A DNA stretch of 64,000 bases, from NCBI RefSeq assembly GCF_900099935.1, contig NZ_FNEK01000021.1, positions 1 to 64,000 on the forward strand, given 5' to 3'. The DNA comes from Aliiruegeria lutimaris. Lineage in GTDB: Bacteria > Pseudomonadota > Alphaproteobacteria > Rhodobacterales > Rhodobacteraceae. The first letter of the stretch is position 1; every line of letters begins with the position of its first letter. The notes below the pieces were generated by a model. It did no database searches. It was not told the origin of the DNA and saw only the letters and a program-made list of their open reading frames with translations. The translations under genes and the position numbers were made by a program. This document shows positions 51,285 to 60,035 of the stretch, in pieces.

Positions 51285-52236
51285 CTACGTCTCCCTCAAG
51301 GATCTGACGCTCGCCTATGACAAGACCGTCGCCGTGGATCGGCTCAACCTCGACATCCACAAGGGCGAGTTGATCGCGCTGCTGGGCCCGTCGGGCTGCG
51401 GCAAGACCACGACCATGCGCGCCATTGCCGGTCTGCTCACCCCGCGCAGCGGCACGGTTCATATCGACGGGCGCGATGTCACCCGCATGCCGCCCAGCCG
51501 CCGCGAGGTTGGCCTCGTGTTCCAGTCCTACGCGCTTTTCCCGCATCTCAGCGTCTTCGAGAATGTCGCCTTCGGGCTGCGCCTACGCCGCGAGCCGGAC
51601 CTGAAAACCAAGGTGATGGATGGGCTGGCGACGGTCGGCCTCACCGAGTTCGCTGACCGGCAGCCTGCCGACCTCTCCGGCGGACAGCAGCAGCGCGTGT
51701 CGCTCGCCCGCTCGCTGGTCATGCATCCCAAGGTGCTGCTGCTGGACGAGCCGCTTTCGAACCTCGATGCCCGCCTGCGGCTGGAGATGCGGACCGAGTT
51801 GCAGCGCGTGCAGCGCGAGACCGGCATCACCATGGTCTTCGTCACCCATGACCAGGCCGAGGCGCTGGCGCTGGCCGACCGGATCGTGCTCATGCGCAAC
51901 GGGGCGATCGAGCAGATCGGCTCTGCCGAGGAGATCTACAACGCGCCGGTCTCCGGCTTTGCCGCCGACTTCATGGGGTTCGAGACTATCCTGCCGGGCG
52001 AGACCGGCGGCGGTTTGGCATGGCGGCCGGGAGCGGTCGTTCTGGGCCACGGGCCGCATCAGGGCGAGATCCGCGGCGCGTCCTTTGCCGGCGAACGCCG
52101 CGAATACGTGCTCGAAAGCGCCTTCGGCACGATCAAGGCGGATGTGCCCGTGTCCGAGACCCGTTTCGAAATCGGTCAGCAAGTAGCCTTCGATCTGCCG
52201 CGCGAGAGCGCGGTGGAACTGGCGCGGATCGACTGA
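51277..52236 (+). CDS. ABC transporter ATP-binding protein (PotA-like)
   Basis: A 319-residue ATPase. Walker A LLGPSGCGKTTTMRAIAG, Q-loop VFQSYALFPHLSVFENVAFG, signature LSGGQQQRVSLARSL, Walker B VLLLDEPLSNLDARLR and H-loop VFVTHDQAEALALADR are intact. A TOBE domain follows (PGAVVLGHGPHQGEIRG). Start 51277 is inside the end of the permease gene. The stop overlaps the nucleoside hydrolase start (TGATG). Confidence 0.94.
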   Translation: MSDYVSLKDLTLAYDKTVAVDRLNLDIHKGELIALLGPSGCGKTTTMRAIAGLLTPRSGTVHIDGRDVTRMPPSRREVGLVFQSYALFPHLSVFENVAFGLRLRREPDLKTKVMDGLATVGLTEFADRQPADLSGGQQQRVSLARSLVMHPKVLLLDEPLSNLDARLRLEMRTELQRVQRETGITMVFVTHDQAEALALADRIVLMRNGAIEQIGSAEEIYNAPVSGFAADFMGFETILPGETGGGLAWRPGAVVLGHGPHQGEIRGASFAGERREYVLESAFGTIKADVPVSETRFEIGQQVAFDLPRESAVELARID

Positions 52237-53126
52237 TGGGCATCTGGATCGACACCGACATGGGGGGCGACGATCTCTTCGCGATCCTGCTCGCCATGCG
52301 CGCGAAGGACGTGGACGGGATTTCGCTGAGCTTCGGCAATGCCCCCCTGCCGCAGGTCCGCGCCAATGCGGCCGGGGCCGCTGAGGCCTTTGGCTGGCGG
52401 GTGCCGGTTCATTCCGGGGCCGACAGATCCATCCTCGGCACGGTCACCACGGCACAATACGCGCTTGGATCGACCGGCATCCCGACCCGTGGCGCAAGAC
52501 TGCCAGCGGCGCAGGCCGATCACGGCGACGCCTTGCCTGCGCTCGCAGACTGGCTCGCAGATGAGACCGAAGCGGAGATACTCGCCCTCGGCCCGCTCAC
52601 CAATCTTGCGATCCTCGTACTTGCCCGCCCGGACCTTCTCCACCGGATCGGCCGTGTCACCTGGATGGGCGGGGCGATCGGGCGCGGCAATCATACCGCC
52701 TCCGCCGAGTTCAACGCCGCCGCAGACCCGGAGGCGATTGCCATCCTGCTCGCCCGGAACGTGCCGATCACGATGGTCGATCTCGAGGCCTGTCGCAGGG
52801 TAGAGATTGTCGAGGCGGATGTTGCAGCCACCAACTGCACGCCGCTGCTGCGCGACCTGCTAGGCGGCTATCTCGATATCGCGTTGAGCCGGGGCCGCCC
52901 GGCCATGGCGCTCTACGATCCGGTCGCCGTGGCCCTTCTGGCCGCTCCCGAGCTTTTCACCACTACGCCTGCGGAAGTCACCGTCGAACTGGCCGGAGCG
53001 CTCACCCGTGGCCGCACCATCGTCGATCAACGCGCCCCTCAGCGTGCCAACGCCCGTATCGTGCAGGATCTGGACGCCGCCGCCGTGAAGGCGCTCTGCC
53101 TCTCCGCGCTGGAGGACCATCCATGA
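52236..53126 (+). CDS. Nucleoside hydrolase (inosine-uridine preferring family)
   Basis: A 296-residue enzyme that splits nucleosides into base and ribose. The calcium-binding DTDMGGDDLFAILLA motif sits at the N-terminus, followed by VPVHSGADRSI, EAEILALGPLTNLAILV and TWMGGAIGRGNHTASAEFN (active-site Asn), then DPVAVALLA. Between an ABC transporter and adenine deaminase it should release adenine from imported adenosine-like nucleosides. Confidence 0.92.
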   Translation: MGIWIDTDMGGDDLFAILLAMRAKDVDGISLSFGNAPLPQVRANAAGAAEAFGWRVPVHSGADRSILGTVTTAQYALGSTGIPTRGARLPAAQADHGDALPALADWLADETEAEILALGPLTNLAILVLARPDLLHRIGRVTWMGGAIGRGNHTASAEFNAAADPEAIAILLARNVPITMVDLEACRRVEIVEADVAATNCTPLLRDLLGGYLDIALSRGRPAMALYDPVAVALLAAPELFTTTPAEVTVELAGALTRGRTIVDQRAPQRANARIVQDLDAAAVKALCLSALEDHP

Positions 53127-54886
53127 CCCCGGAACCACAGGACCTGAACAATGCCGAGCTGCGTGACCAAGCCGTCGCCGCGGCGCGGGGCGATGCCGCT
53201 TTCGACCGGTTGATCCGGGGCGCAACGCTGGCCGATGTGGTCACGGGAGAGCTGCGCCCTGCCGATATCGGTCTCGTCGGACCGCTCATCGCCTCCGTCC
53301 ACCCGACCGGACAGCGCGAGGATGCCACGGAGATCATCGACGCCACCGGGCTCATCGCCGCGCCCGGGCTGATCGATACGCATATGCATGTCGAAAGCTC
53401 CATGGTCACGCCGGAGACCTATGCCCGCGCCGTCCTGCCGCGCGGCGTCACGACGATCGTCTGGGATCCTCATGAATTCGGCAATGTCGCGGGGCTGGCC
53501 GGTGTCGACTATGCGCTGGACTGCGCCGCCCGCGCCGCGCTCCGCATCCTGCCGCTCGCCCCCTCCTGCGTGCCCTCCGCGCCCGGCTACGAGACCGCCG
53601 GGGCCGATTTCGACGCGCGGGTGATCGAGCGGATGCTGGCGCTACCCGGCATCCACGGGCTGGCCGAGGTGATGGACATGCGCGCGGTGACCGCCCGCAC
53701 GGAGCGGATGCGCGGCATCGTGCAATCCGGGTTGAGCTCCGGCAAGCTCGTTTGCGGCCATGCCCGCAGCCTTTCCGGCGCAGCGCTTCAGGCCTATGCC
53801 GCCACCGGCATCAGCTCGGATCACGAGATCACATCGGCCGAAGACCTGCTGGAAAAGATTCGCGCCGGGCTGACAATCGAGTTGCGCGGATCGCACCCCT
53901 ACCTGCTGCCGGAGTTCGCGGCGGCATTGCAGTCCCTGCCGCAGATGCCGCCGACGGTGACGCTCTGCTCCGATGATGTTTTCCCGGACAACCTGCTGGA
54001 CACCGGTGCCGTCGACGAGATGCTGCGCCGCATAATCGCCCACGGGCTCGACCCGATGCGCGCACTGCAGGCGGCAACGCTCAACGCCGCAATCCGCATC
54101 GAGCGCCGCGATATCGGCCTGATCGGTCCCGGCAAACGTGCCGACATCATCCTGCTGGAAGACCTGAAAACGGTCCGCGTCCGGCAAGTCCTGCGCAACG
54201 GAACTCCCCTTGGCGAGACTGGCGCCGCCTCCCGTTTCCCCGACGCCTTCCTCGACACCTGCGCCCTCCCGAACTTCACACCCAGCGACTTCACCGTTCC
54301 AGCCGAGGGCCCGACCGTCCGCCTCACAACCATCTCCCGCCCCCGCTTCACCGAGTGGGGCGAGGTGTCGGCAGAGGTGAAAGATGGCGTGATCGTTCCG
54401 CCGGAGGGCACCACGATGATCGCGGTCATCAATCGCCACGGCGGCGATACGGCGCCGAAAGTCGGGTTCCTGCAAGGCTGGGGCCAGTGGAACGGCGCTT
54501 TCGCGACAAGCGTCAGCCATGATAGCCACAACCTCACCATCTTCGGTAGCACGTCCGAAGACATGGCCGCCGCCGCCAACGCGGTGATCGCGGCGCGGGG
54601 CGGTATGGCCGTGGCACAGCACGGCGAAGCAATCGCCACGCTGCCCCTGCCGGTGGCCGGCCTCGTCTCCGATGCGCCACTGGCGCAGGTCGCGGCGGAA
54701 TTCGCTGCCGTTCGGACCGCGATGGAACGTGTCGTAGAGTGGGAGCCGCCATACCTGACATTAAAGGCGCTGGTCGGCGCGACCCTTGCCTGCAATGCCG
54801 GCCCGCACCAGACCGATCTCGGCATCGCGGATTCCCATGCCGGAATCCTGCGCCCCTCGCCAATCCTGTCCGAAAGCTCAGGCTGA
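53123..54886 (+). CDS. ade: Adenine deaminase
   Basis: A 587-residue amidohydrolase converting adenine to hypoxanthine and ammonia. Metal site DTHMHVESSMVTP, then TTIVWDPHEFGNVAG, VCGHARSLSG, SSDHEITSAEDLLEKIRAG, LCSDDVFPDNLL and GPGKRADIILLEDL; the adenine deaminase C-terminal domain follows with IAVINRHGG and SHDSHNLTIFGS. It overlaps the nucleoside hydrolase gene by four bases and converges with the amidohydrolase gene, overlapping it by nine bases. Confidence 0.94.
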   Translation: MTPEPQDLNNAELRDQAVAAARGDAAFDRLIRGATLADVVTGELRPADIGLVGPLIASVHPTGQREDATEIIDATGLIAAPGLIDTHMHVESSMVTPETYARAVLPRGVTTIVWDPHEFGNVAGLAGVDYALDCAARAALRILPLAPSCVPSAPGYETAGADFDARVIERMLALPGIHGLAEVMDMRAVTARTERMRGIVQSGLSSGKLVCGHARSLSGAALQAYAATGISSDHEITSAEDLLEKIRAGLTIELRGSHPYLLPEFAAALQSLPQMPPTVTLCSDDVFPDNLLDTGAVDEMLRRIIAHGLDPMRALQAATLNAAIRIERRDIGLIGPGKRADIILLEDLKTVRVRQVLRNGTPLGETGAASRFPDAFLDTCALPNFTPSDFTVPAEGPTVRLTTISRPRFTEWGEVSAEVKDGVIVPPEGTTMIAVINRHGGDTAPKVGFLQGWGQWNGAFATSVSHDSHNLTIFGSTSEDMAAAANAVIAARGGMAVAQHGEAIATLPLPVAGLVSDAPLAQVAAEFAAVRTAMERVVEWEPPYLTLKALVGATLACNAGPHQTDLGIADSHAGILRPSPILSESSG

Positions 54887-56053
54887 CAGCGCCCGCCGCG
54901 CCACCTCGGCCCAGAAGGCAACGCCCGTCGCGATAGCGGCGTCGTTGAAATCATAGCCGGTATTGTGGTGCAACGCCCCGTCCACGGCCGGCCCGTTGCC
55001 AAGCCAGACATAGGCGCCCGGCACCTCCTGCCCGAAAAAGGCGAAATCGTCCCCCGCGGTCGAGGGCGGGAAATCCTCGCGCACGCCGCCATGTGCCACC
55101 GCCTGCGCCGCTGCCAGTGCCACCGCCGTGGCGCTCGCATCGTTGACCACCGGCGGGATGCGTCGGATGAAGGTGTATTCCGCCTCGACGCCCATGGCCT
55201 GCGCGATACCTTTGGCCAACCGTCCGATCTCGGTTTCCAACTGGTCCCGTACTTCCGGGGTATAGGCCCGGGCCGTGCCACCGATTTCGACGAAATCCGG
55301 GATCACGTTCAACGCTTCCGGATCGCCAGCCGCGACCGAACAGGCGCTGACCACAGCCGGTTGCAGCGGATCGACCACCCGCCCCGGAATGGTCTGCAGC
55401 GCCGCAAGGAAATGCCCCGCCGCCGTTACCGGGTCGCGCCCCAGATGCGGCTTCGCCCCGTGGGTTCCGACCCCGCGCAACGTCACCCGCCAGCTATCGG
55501 AGGAAGCAAGCTGCGGCCCGTCCACAACGGCCATCTCGTCCACCCCCAGCCCCGGCATGTTGTGCAGGCCAAAGACCATGTCGCAGGGAAATTGCTCGAA
55601 CAGGCCTGCTTCGACCATCGCCCGCGCGCCGCCACGCCCTTCCTCAGCCGGTTGGAAGATGAAATACACGTTGCCTTCGGGCGGATCGGCCGCCAGTGCC
55701 GCCGCCGCGCCGAGCAGCATCACCGTGTGTCCGTCATGCCCGCAGGCATGCATCTTCCCGGACGCGGTGGAGACCCAGGGCGGCGTTCCTGTCTCGGGCA
55801 TGGCCAGCGCGTCCATATCGGCGCGCAACCCCACGGCCCCTGCCCCGCCACCACGCAGCGCCCCGACCACGCCGGTGCCCGCGATCCCTTCCGTAACCTC
55901 CAGCCCTAGATCGCGTAAGAAAGCGGCAACAATCCCCGCAGTGCGCGTTTCCTCGAAACCAAGCTCGGGATGGGCATGCAGGTCTCGCCGGATTTCGGTC
56001 AGGCGCGGAAGGTCGATGGACGCTGGATCAATCATGGCGCTATAGGTAGCCAT
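54878..56053 (-). CDS. M20-family amidohydrolase
   Basis: A 391-residue metallo-amidase of the hippurate hydrolase/IAA-amino acid hydrolase type. Motifs: RRDLHAHPELGFEE, GLRADMDALAM, HACGHDGHTVMLLGAA (metal Cys/His), FQPAEEGRGGARAMVEAGLF and GDDFAFFGQEVPGAYVWLG. Substrate unknown; position suggests an N-acyl or ureido compound from purine breakdown. ATG 56035 (MIDPASIDL) is an alternative start. Confidence 0.9.
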   Translation of the reverse strand: MATYSAMIDPASIDLPRLTEIRRDLHAHPELGFEETRTAGIVAAFLRDLGLEVTEGIAGTGVVGALRGGGAGAVGLRADMDALAMPETGTPPWVSTASGKMHACGHDGHTVMLLGAAAALAADPPEGNVYFIFQPAEEGRGGARAMVEAGLFEQFPCDMVFGLHNMPGLGVDEMAVVDGPQLASSDSWRVTLRGVGTHGAKPHLGRDPVTAAGHFLAALQTIPGRVVDPLQPAVVSACSVAAGDPEALNVIPDFVEIGGTARAYTPEVRDQLETEIGRLAKGIAQAMGVEAEYTFIRRIPPVVNDASATAVALAAAQAVAHGGVREDFPPSTAGDDFAFFGQEVPGAYVWLGNGPAVDGALHHNTGYDFNDAAIATGVAFWAEVARRALSA

Positions 56054-56079
56054 CTCTTCCGGGTTTGAACAGGATGTAC

Positions 56080-56766
56080 ATGATGGAACCGCATGAATTC
56101 TGGCAGGAAATCCACCCGCCCGAGGATGCCGTCCCTCCCCCCTGGCAAGACCGCTTTCCCGCCGAACTGCCGGACGGGCGCATCCTGTTCCTGCCGATCC
56201 GCGCCCTGGGGGATACCGGCACCGGAATTGCGTCGCTGATCCTCAACCAGGCCGGTTTCGCGGTCGAAACAACACTTGCCGATTCCCTCGCGGCGCGCCT
56301 TTCACCCCTGGATATCGACGTTGTCGTGGGCTTGCCCACGCTTGGCCTGTCGCTCGCGCGGGCCGTTGCCGAACGGCTCGGCCATGCGCGCTACATCCCT
56401 TTGGGGACGTCCCGCAAGTTCTGGTATCGCGACGAGCTTTCGGTGCCGCTCAGCTCGATCACCAGCCCCGACACCGTCAAGCGGCTCTATTTCGACCCCC
56501 GCCTGCTGCCGCTGCTCGAGGGAGCGAGGATCGCCCTGATCGATGACGTCATCAGCACCGGAACCTCGATTTCGGCCGGGCTCGACCTGCTGCAACTGGT
56601 CGGCCACCGGCCAGAGGCAATCGGCACCGCGATGCTGCAGACCTCGCGTTGGAATGAAACGTTGTGCGTCGAGCGGGGAATAGACGCGAACCGTGTTCAC
56701 GGGGTGATCCAGACGCCGCTCCTCCAAGCCACGGCCGACGGATGGCGGCGTCAGAAACCTCAGTAG
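56080..56766 (+). CDS. Phosphoribosyltransferase-family protein
   Basis: About 228 residues of the type I PRTase fold. The PRPP-binding loop is ARIALIDDVISTGTSISAG, with a preceding VVVGLPTLGLSLARAVAE. It resembles adenine/xanthine-type enzymes and could return the salvaged base to a nucleotide; a regulatory role is the alternative. It is divergent from the M20 gene. ATG 56080 has AGG six bases upstream; 56083 is also an ATG. Confidence 0.82.
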   Translation: MMEPHEFWQEIHPPEDAVPPPWQDRFPAELPDGRILFLPIRALGDTGTGIASLILNQAGFAVETTLADSLAARLSPLDIDVVVGLPTLGLSLARAVAERLGHARYIPLGTSRKFWYRDELSVPLSSITSPDTVKRLYFDPRLLPLLEGARIALIDDVISTGTSISAGLDLLQLVGHRPEAIGTAMLQTSRWNETLCVERGIDANRVHGVIQTPLLQATADGWRRQKPQ

Positions 56767-57204
56767 TGCTTCACTCCGTCTTGCCGTCCGGACGCCGCCG
56801 GAATGGTGTCGGACATCCCCCTCCGGGGTTTGGGTCGCGCCGCAGCGCAAAAGGTCCTTCCTGTCGTGGATCATTCGCTTGAAACCCAGGGCCGTTTTTC
56901 CGGCTCGACACCTTCCATCAGCAACCAACCGCCACAGCCACGATGCCAGATGCCGCCCTGGCCAGCGCCCGATGCCTCGACGGTGCTTGCCCGTTCGGAC
57001 CTTAAGGTCAGCGGCCGATTGGCACGGGAAATCTGCGCGCGAACACCTGCAAGCCGGTTTTGTACCCTGCATTCAGAACGCAGCGCCGGGAATTTCGGGT
57101 CCGAAGCTGACCTTTCTGATCGCCGATCCCGAGCGAACGGTCTTGCCGTAAGCCACCTGTCTCAAAGACTTGGCGTGTCCGCCCCCCCTGCCGAGCACTC
57201 CCTC
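56767..57204. other. Gap between purine locus and aor remnant
   Basis: About 440 bases. Overlapping frames have no recognisable product. It lies between the ends of a plus-strand and a minus-strand gene, so terminators are expected, but I see none that is strong. Confidence 0.5.
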
Positions 57205-57975
57205 TCAGATGCCATCCATCCGGGATTCTCTTGCCGAGCAAACCGGACAGTCCGGCTGCCGCGGAAGCTCCATTTCCTGCCACTCGGCCGCGAGTGCATC
57301 ATAGAGCAGGAGCCGCCCGGTGAGCGCGCTTCGGCCTCTCACCAACAGGTGCAGCACTTCGGCCGCCTGCATGGAACCGATCGTACCAGTGAGCGGCGCG
57401 AACACACCGAGGCTCGCACAGCGATCCTCGTAGACAGGGCTGTCTTCCGGAAACAGGCACGCGTAGCAGGGAGAGCTTTCCTGCCGCGGATCGTAAACGG
57501 ACATCTGGCCGGCAAACCGGATTGCCGCGCCACTGACAAAGGGTTTGCCCAGCGCGAAGCACGCCCGGTTCACGGCATGCCGGGTCGAGAAATTGTCACT
57601 CGCCTCAACGACCACGTCCGCCTGGCGGACAAGCTCCGGAAGCTACTCCGGCCCGACGCGCGCCGGAACCGCGTTCACATGGCAATCCGGGTTGAGACTG
57701 GCGACCGCGATCCGGCTCGACTCGGCCTTGTTCATGCCTATCCGCGCCTCGCGGTGCAGAGTTTGGCGCTGAAGGTTTGTCATGTCGACGTCATCGCCAT
57801 CGCAGATGGTGAGCTGTCCGACCCCTGCCCCCGCCAGGTAGGTCGCGACCGGAGACCCCAACCCGCCGGCGCCAATGACGAGGACATGGCCGGAGAGAAT
57901 CCGCTCCTGCCCCTCGATTTCGATGTCCTTGAGGAGAATATGGCGGCTGTACCGCAACAGTTGGCGATCATCCAT
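57205..57975 (-). pseudogene. MoeB/ThiF/HesA-type adenylyltransferase with in-frame amber codon
   Basis: A 256-codon reading frame (the normal length of MoeB-type E1-like enzymes) interrupted at codon 111 by TAG (57645-57643), in the same frame on both sides. Before it: RQLLRYSRHILLKDIEIEGQ, VLVIGAGGLGSPVATYLA, LQRQTLHRE. After it: VVVEASDNFSTRHAVNRACF, the CYACLFPE zinc cysteines, GVFAPLTGTIGSMQAAEVL and CPVCSAR. It would adenylate the MoaD-like protein of this operon. A single base change explains the stop. Alternatives are a sequencing error or readthrough. Confidence 0.88.
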
Positions 57976-57990
57976 GGGGCACTTCCTGAG

Positions 57991-58284
57991 TCAACCTCCC
58001 CCGCGGCGCATGGCCAGATCCATGCGTTTCAGCAACGCCTTGCGTTCCTCCTGGGTTCCGCCGGTGAAGCGGAGCCGCGCGGTGAGAGTCGGCAAGCGCA
58101 TCAGCGCGATCACCCGATCGGGGCCCGGCTCAAGCTGTATCTCGAGGCGCGCCCGGTCGTCCGTGACAACGAAATCGGTTGGACCGCCAGAAACGCCCTC
58201 GGGAAAGGAAAGCCGCAGGCCATGCGCATATTCCGCCAGGGTCGAGGAAACCTCGCGTTCCAGAAAGCTCAACGCATCCGACAC
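57991..58284 (-). CDS. Small unknown protein of the aor remnant operon
   Basis: 97 residues, no domain recognised. It has an N-terminal helix (ALSFLEREVSSTLAEYAHGL), a beta-rich middle (TDFVVTDDRARLEIQLEPG) and a basic helix near the end (EERKALLKRMDLAMRR). It lies two bases after the MoaD-like gene and 15 bases before the broken MoeB-like gene, so it belongs to the same transcript and may be an accessory protein of the aldehyde oxidoreductase. Confidence 0.7.
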   Translation of the reverse strand: MSDALSFLEREVSSTLAEYAHGLRLSFPEGVSGGPTDFVVTDDRARLEIQLEPGPDRVIALMRLPTLTARLRFTGGTQEERKALLKRMDLAMRRGGG

Positions 58285-58286
58285 GC

Positions 58287-58538
58287 CTATCCCCCGGCGA
58301 CCGGTGGCCAGATCGCCAGCACTTCCCCGTCCTTGAGATCGCGCTGCGCCCGGTCCTCCGGCTTGATGAAAACGCCGTCGACCAGCACCAAATGCACCAG
58401 CCTGTCCGGCAAGTGGAAGCGTTCGATGATCGCGGCCACGGACTCGCCATCGCCGATGTCGATATCGATCTGGTTGGCCTGCGCTGCCGACGGCAGGTAG
58501 TCCGAAAGGCTCGCGAAGAGCTTCAGTTTTGCCTGCAT
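58287..58538 (-). CDS. MoaD/ThiS-like sulfur carrier protein
   Basis: An 83-residue ubiquitin-like protein (MQAKLKLFASLSDYLP, VAAIIERFHLP, LVDGVFIKPED, DGEVLAIWPPVAGG). The terminal Gly-Gly needed for adenylation and thiocarboxylation is present. Homologues beside tungsten aldehyde oxidoreductases are thought to serve tungstopterin cofactor synthesis. It begins one base after the FAD-protein gene ends. ATG 58538 is used; the upstream extension to 58577 is unlikely. Confidence 0.85.
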   Translation of the reverse strand: MQAKLKLFASLSDYLPSAAQANQIDIDIGDGESVAAIIERFHLPDRLVHLVLVDGVFIKPEDRAQRDLKDGEVLAIWPPVAGG

Positions 58539-58539
58539 C

Positions 58540-59913
58540 CTAACCTGCCAATGCGCCCGGTTGCTGCGCGCAGGCAAGATAGGCCTCGGACAGGCGCAGG
58601 GGTTCCTTCATCAGGACATCCTTCCATTTTCCCAAGGCCACCCTCCCTTGGATCAGCCCGCGTATTACGCCCACATGCTGCGTCAGGCCGATAGACGTCG
58701 CTCCGATCAGAACGTCGCCATCGAATTGCAGCGAGATGTAGCGGTGGCGTTCCGGGTCGGAGAGTTCGACACTCTCGCCCCCTTCCACGCCTTCCGATTG
58801 TCCGAAGGAGCCGGAAATCAGGCCGAGCGTGTCGAGCACGTTGATCGGAAGGACGCCGTGCATACGCGCGTCCCGACCGGCCATATTGAGCGCCGCGGCA
58901 CGTGCTTCGTCCACCGCGTTGGGCTGAATGGCAGAGAAGAACGGCTTGCCAGTGAAAAGGTCGGGCGCCGCCACCACATCGCCCGCGGCAAAGATGTCGG
59001 GCACCGATGTCTCCATCCGGTCGTCGGTATGGATTCCGTCGGTGATGTCGATGCTGGTTCCTTCGAGGAACTCGACATTGGGCCGCACACCGGCCGAAAT
59101 GATCACCGCGTGGCACGCAATCTTCTCGCCACTGGACAGGGTAACCGTCAGTTCGTCCTCGTCGGCATCGACAGACGCGGCGGCCGGTTCCGGTGTGTCC
59201 TCGTGACCGGTCAACTTCTCGATGACCGATTTCAGGAAAGACTTTTCCTCCGTCGGTTCCGGCGTATCCGCTTCGGTCAGATCGATGCGCTCGATCTTGG
59301 TGCTGGTGACGACGTTGATGCCTTTCTTCTGCACCCAGTCCTTGATCATGCCCCCGGCTTCGGTGGTCATCATGCGTGGCACCATGCGATCTCCGAGCTC
59401 GACGACCGTAAGATCCGTGCCGCGCAGGCTCAGGGCTTCCATGATGATGCAGCCGATGAACCCCGCCCCCAGTTGCACCACGTGAGCCCCCTGTTTTTGG
59501 GTCAGGGCGGCGATGTGGCGGGCATCGTCCAGCGTCCAGCAGGTATGGACGTTGGGCAGGTCGCCCCCCGGGATCGGCGGCAGGATTGGCCGCGCGCCGG
59601 TGGCGATAAGAAGCTTGTCATAGGTCTCGGTGCTGCCGTCCTCGAACTGGACGGTCTTGGTCGACGGATCGACCCCAGTGGCGCGCCCAACCTTCAGCTC
59701 GATCCCGAGCTTCTCGAAATGGCCTTCGGTCTTGCGCAGATAGGTGCCGGACTCGTCGATATTCTCTTCGAGCAGATAGGGGATCGCCATCCGGGAATAG
59801 GGAGGCTCGGGTTCTGCCCCGACAAGCGTGATCGAACAGGTCGGGTCGGTCTTGCGGATGGTCTCTGCCGCGACCACGCCGGCCGGGCCGTTCCCGAGGA
59901 TGAGATGTTTCAT
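58540..59913 (-). CDS. FAD/NAD(P)-dependent oxidoreductase, AorC-like
   Basis: 457 residues with two nucleotide-binding sites: FAD at LILGNGPAGVVAAETIR (residues 4-20), and the second at VVQLGAGFIGCIIMEALSLR. Between them is LLIATGARPILPP, and later HTDDRMETSVPDIFAAGDVV. It resembles the NADH-coupling flavoprotein of tungsten aldehyde oxidoreductase complexes (AorC). Residues around 225-255 hold an acidic low-complexity insertion. It may still be intact although its catalytic partner is truncated. Confidence 0.85.
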   Translation of the reverse strand: MKHLILGNGPAGVVAAETIRKTDPTCSITLVGAEPEPPYSRMAIPYLLEENIDESGTYLRKTEGHFEKLGIELKVGRATGVDPSTKTVQFEDGSTETYDKLLIATGARPILPPIPGGDLPNVHTCWTLDDARHIAALTQKQGAHVVQLGAGFIGCIIMEALSLRGTDLTVVELGDRMVPRMMTTEAGGMIKDWVQKKGINVVTSTKIERIDLTEADTPEPTEEKSFLKSVIEKLTGHEDTPEPAAASVDADEDELTVTLSSGEKIACHAVIISAGVRPNVEFLEGTSIDITDGIHTDDRMETSVPDIFAAGDVVAAPDLFTGKPFFSAIQPNAVDEARAAALNMAGRDARMHGVLPINVLDTLGLISGSFGQSEGVEGGESVELSDPERHRYISLQFDGDVLIGATSIGLTQHVGVIRGLIQGRVALGKWKDVLMKEPLRLSEAYLACAQQPGALAG

Positions 59914-59966
59914 GATTTCCTCTTATGCCTCGCTCCATGGGCAGAAAGGATTCATAGCCCAATCTG

Positions 59967-60005
59967 GCGGACGCTCCCCTTTCCGGAGGAAAGGGGAGCG
60001 TCCGC
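59967..60005 (-). other. Very stable 18-base hairpin between aor genes
   Basis: GCGGACGCTCCCCTTTCC (59967-59984) pairs perfectly with its complement at 59988-60005 around a three-base loop (GGA). It lies 30 bases after the truncated AOR stop and before the FAD-protein gene. No T run follows on the minus strand; on the plus strand CCTTTT follows. It could be a transcript-processing or attenuation element. Confidence 0.7.
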
Positions 60006-60035
60006 GTCCTTTTGGAAGTCTGCCTGCGGCTCGGG

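Noticed and set aside
57643-57645. Frameshift in the MoeB-like gene
   Set aside because: Both halves are in the same reading frame (360 bases between equivalent positions), so the lesion is a nonsense codon, not a frameshift.
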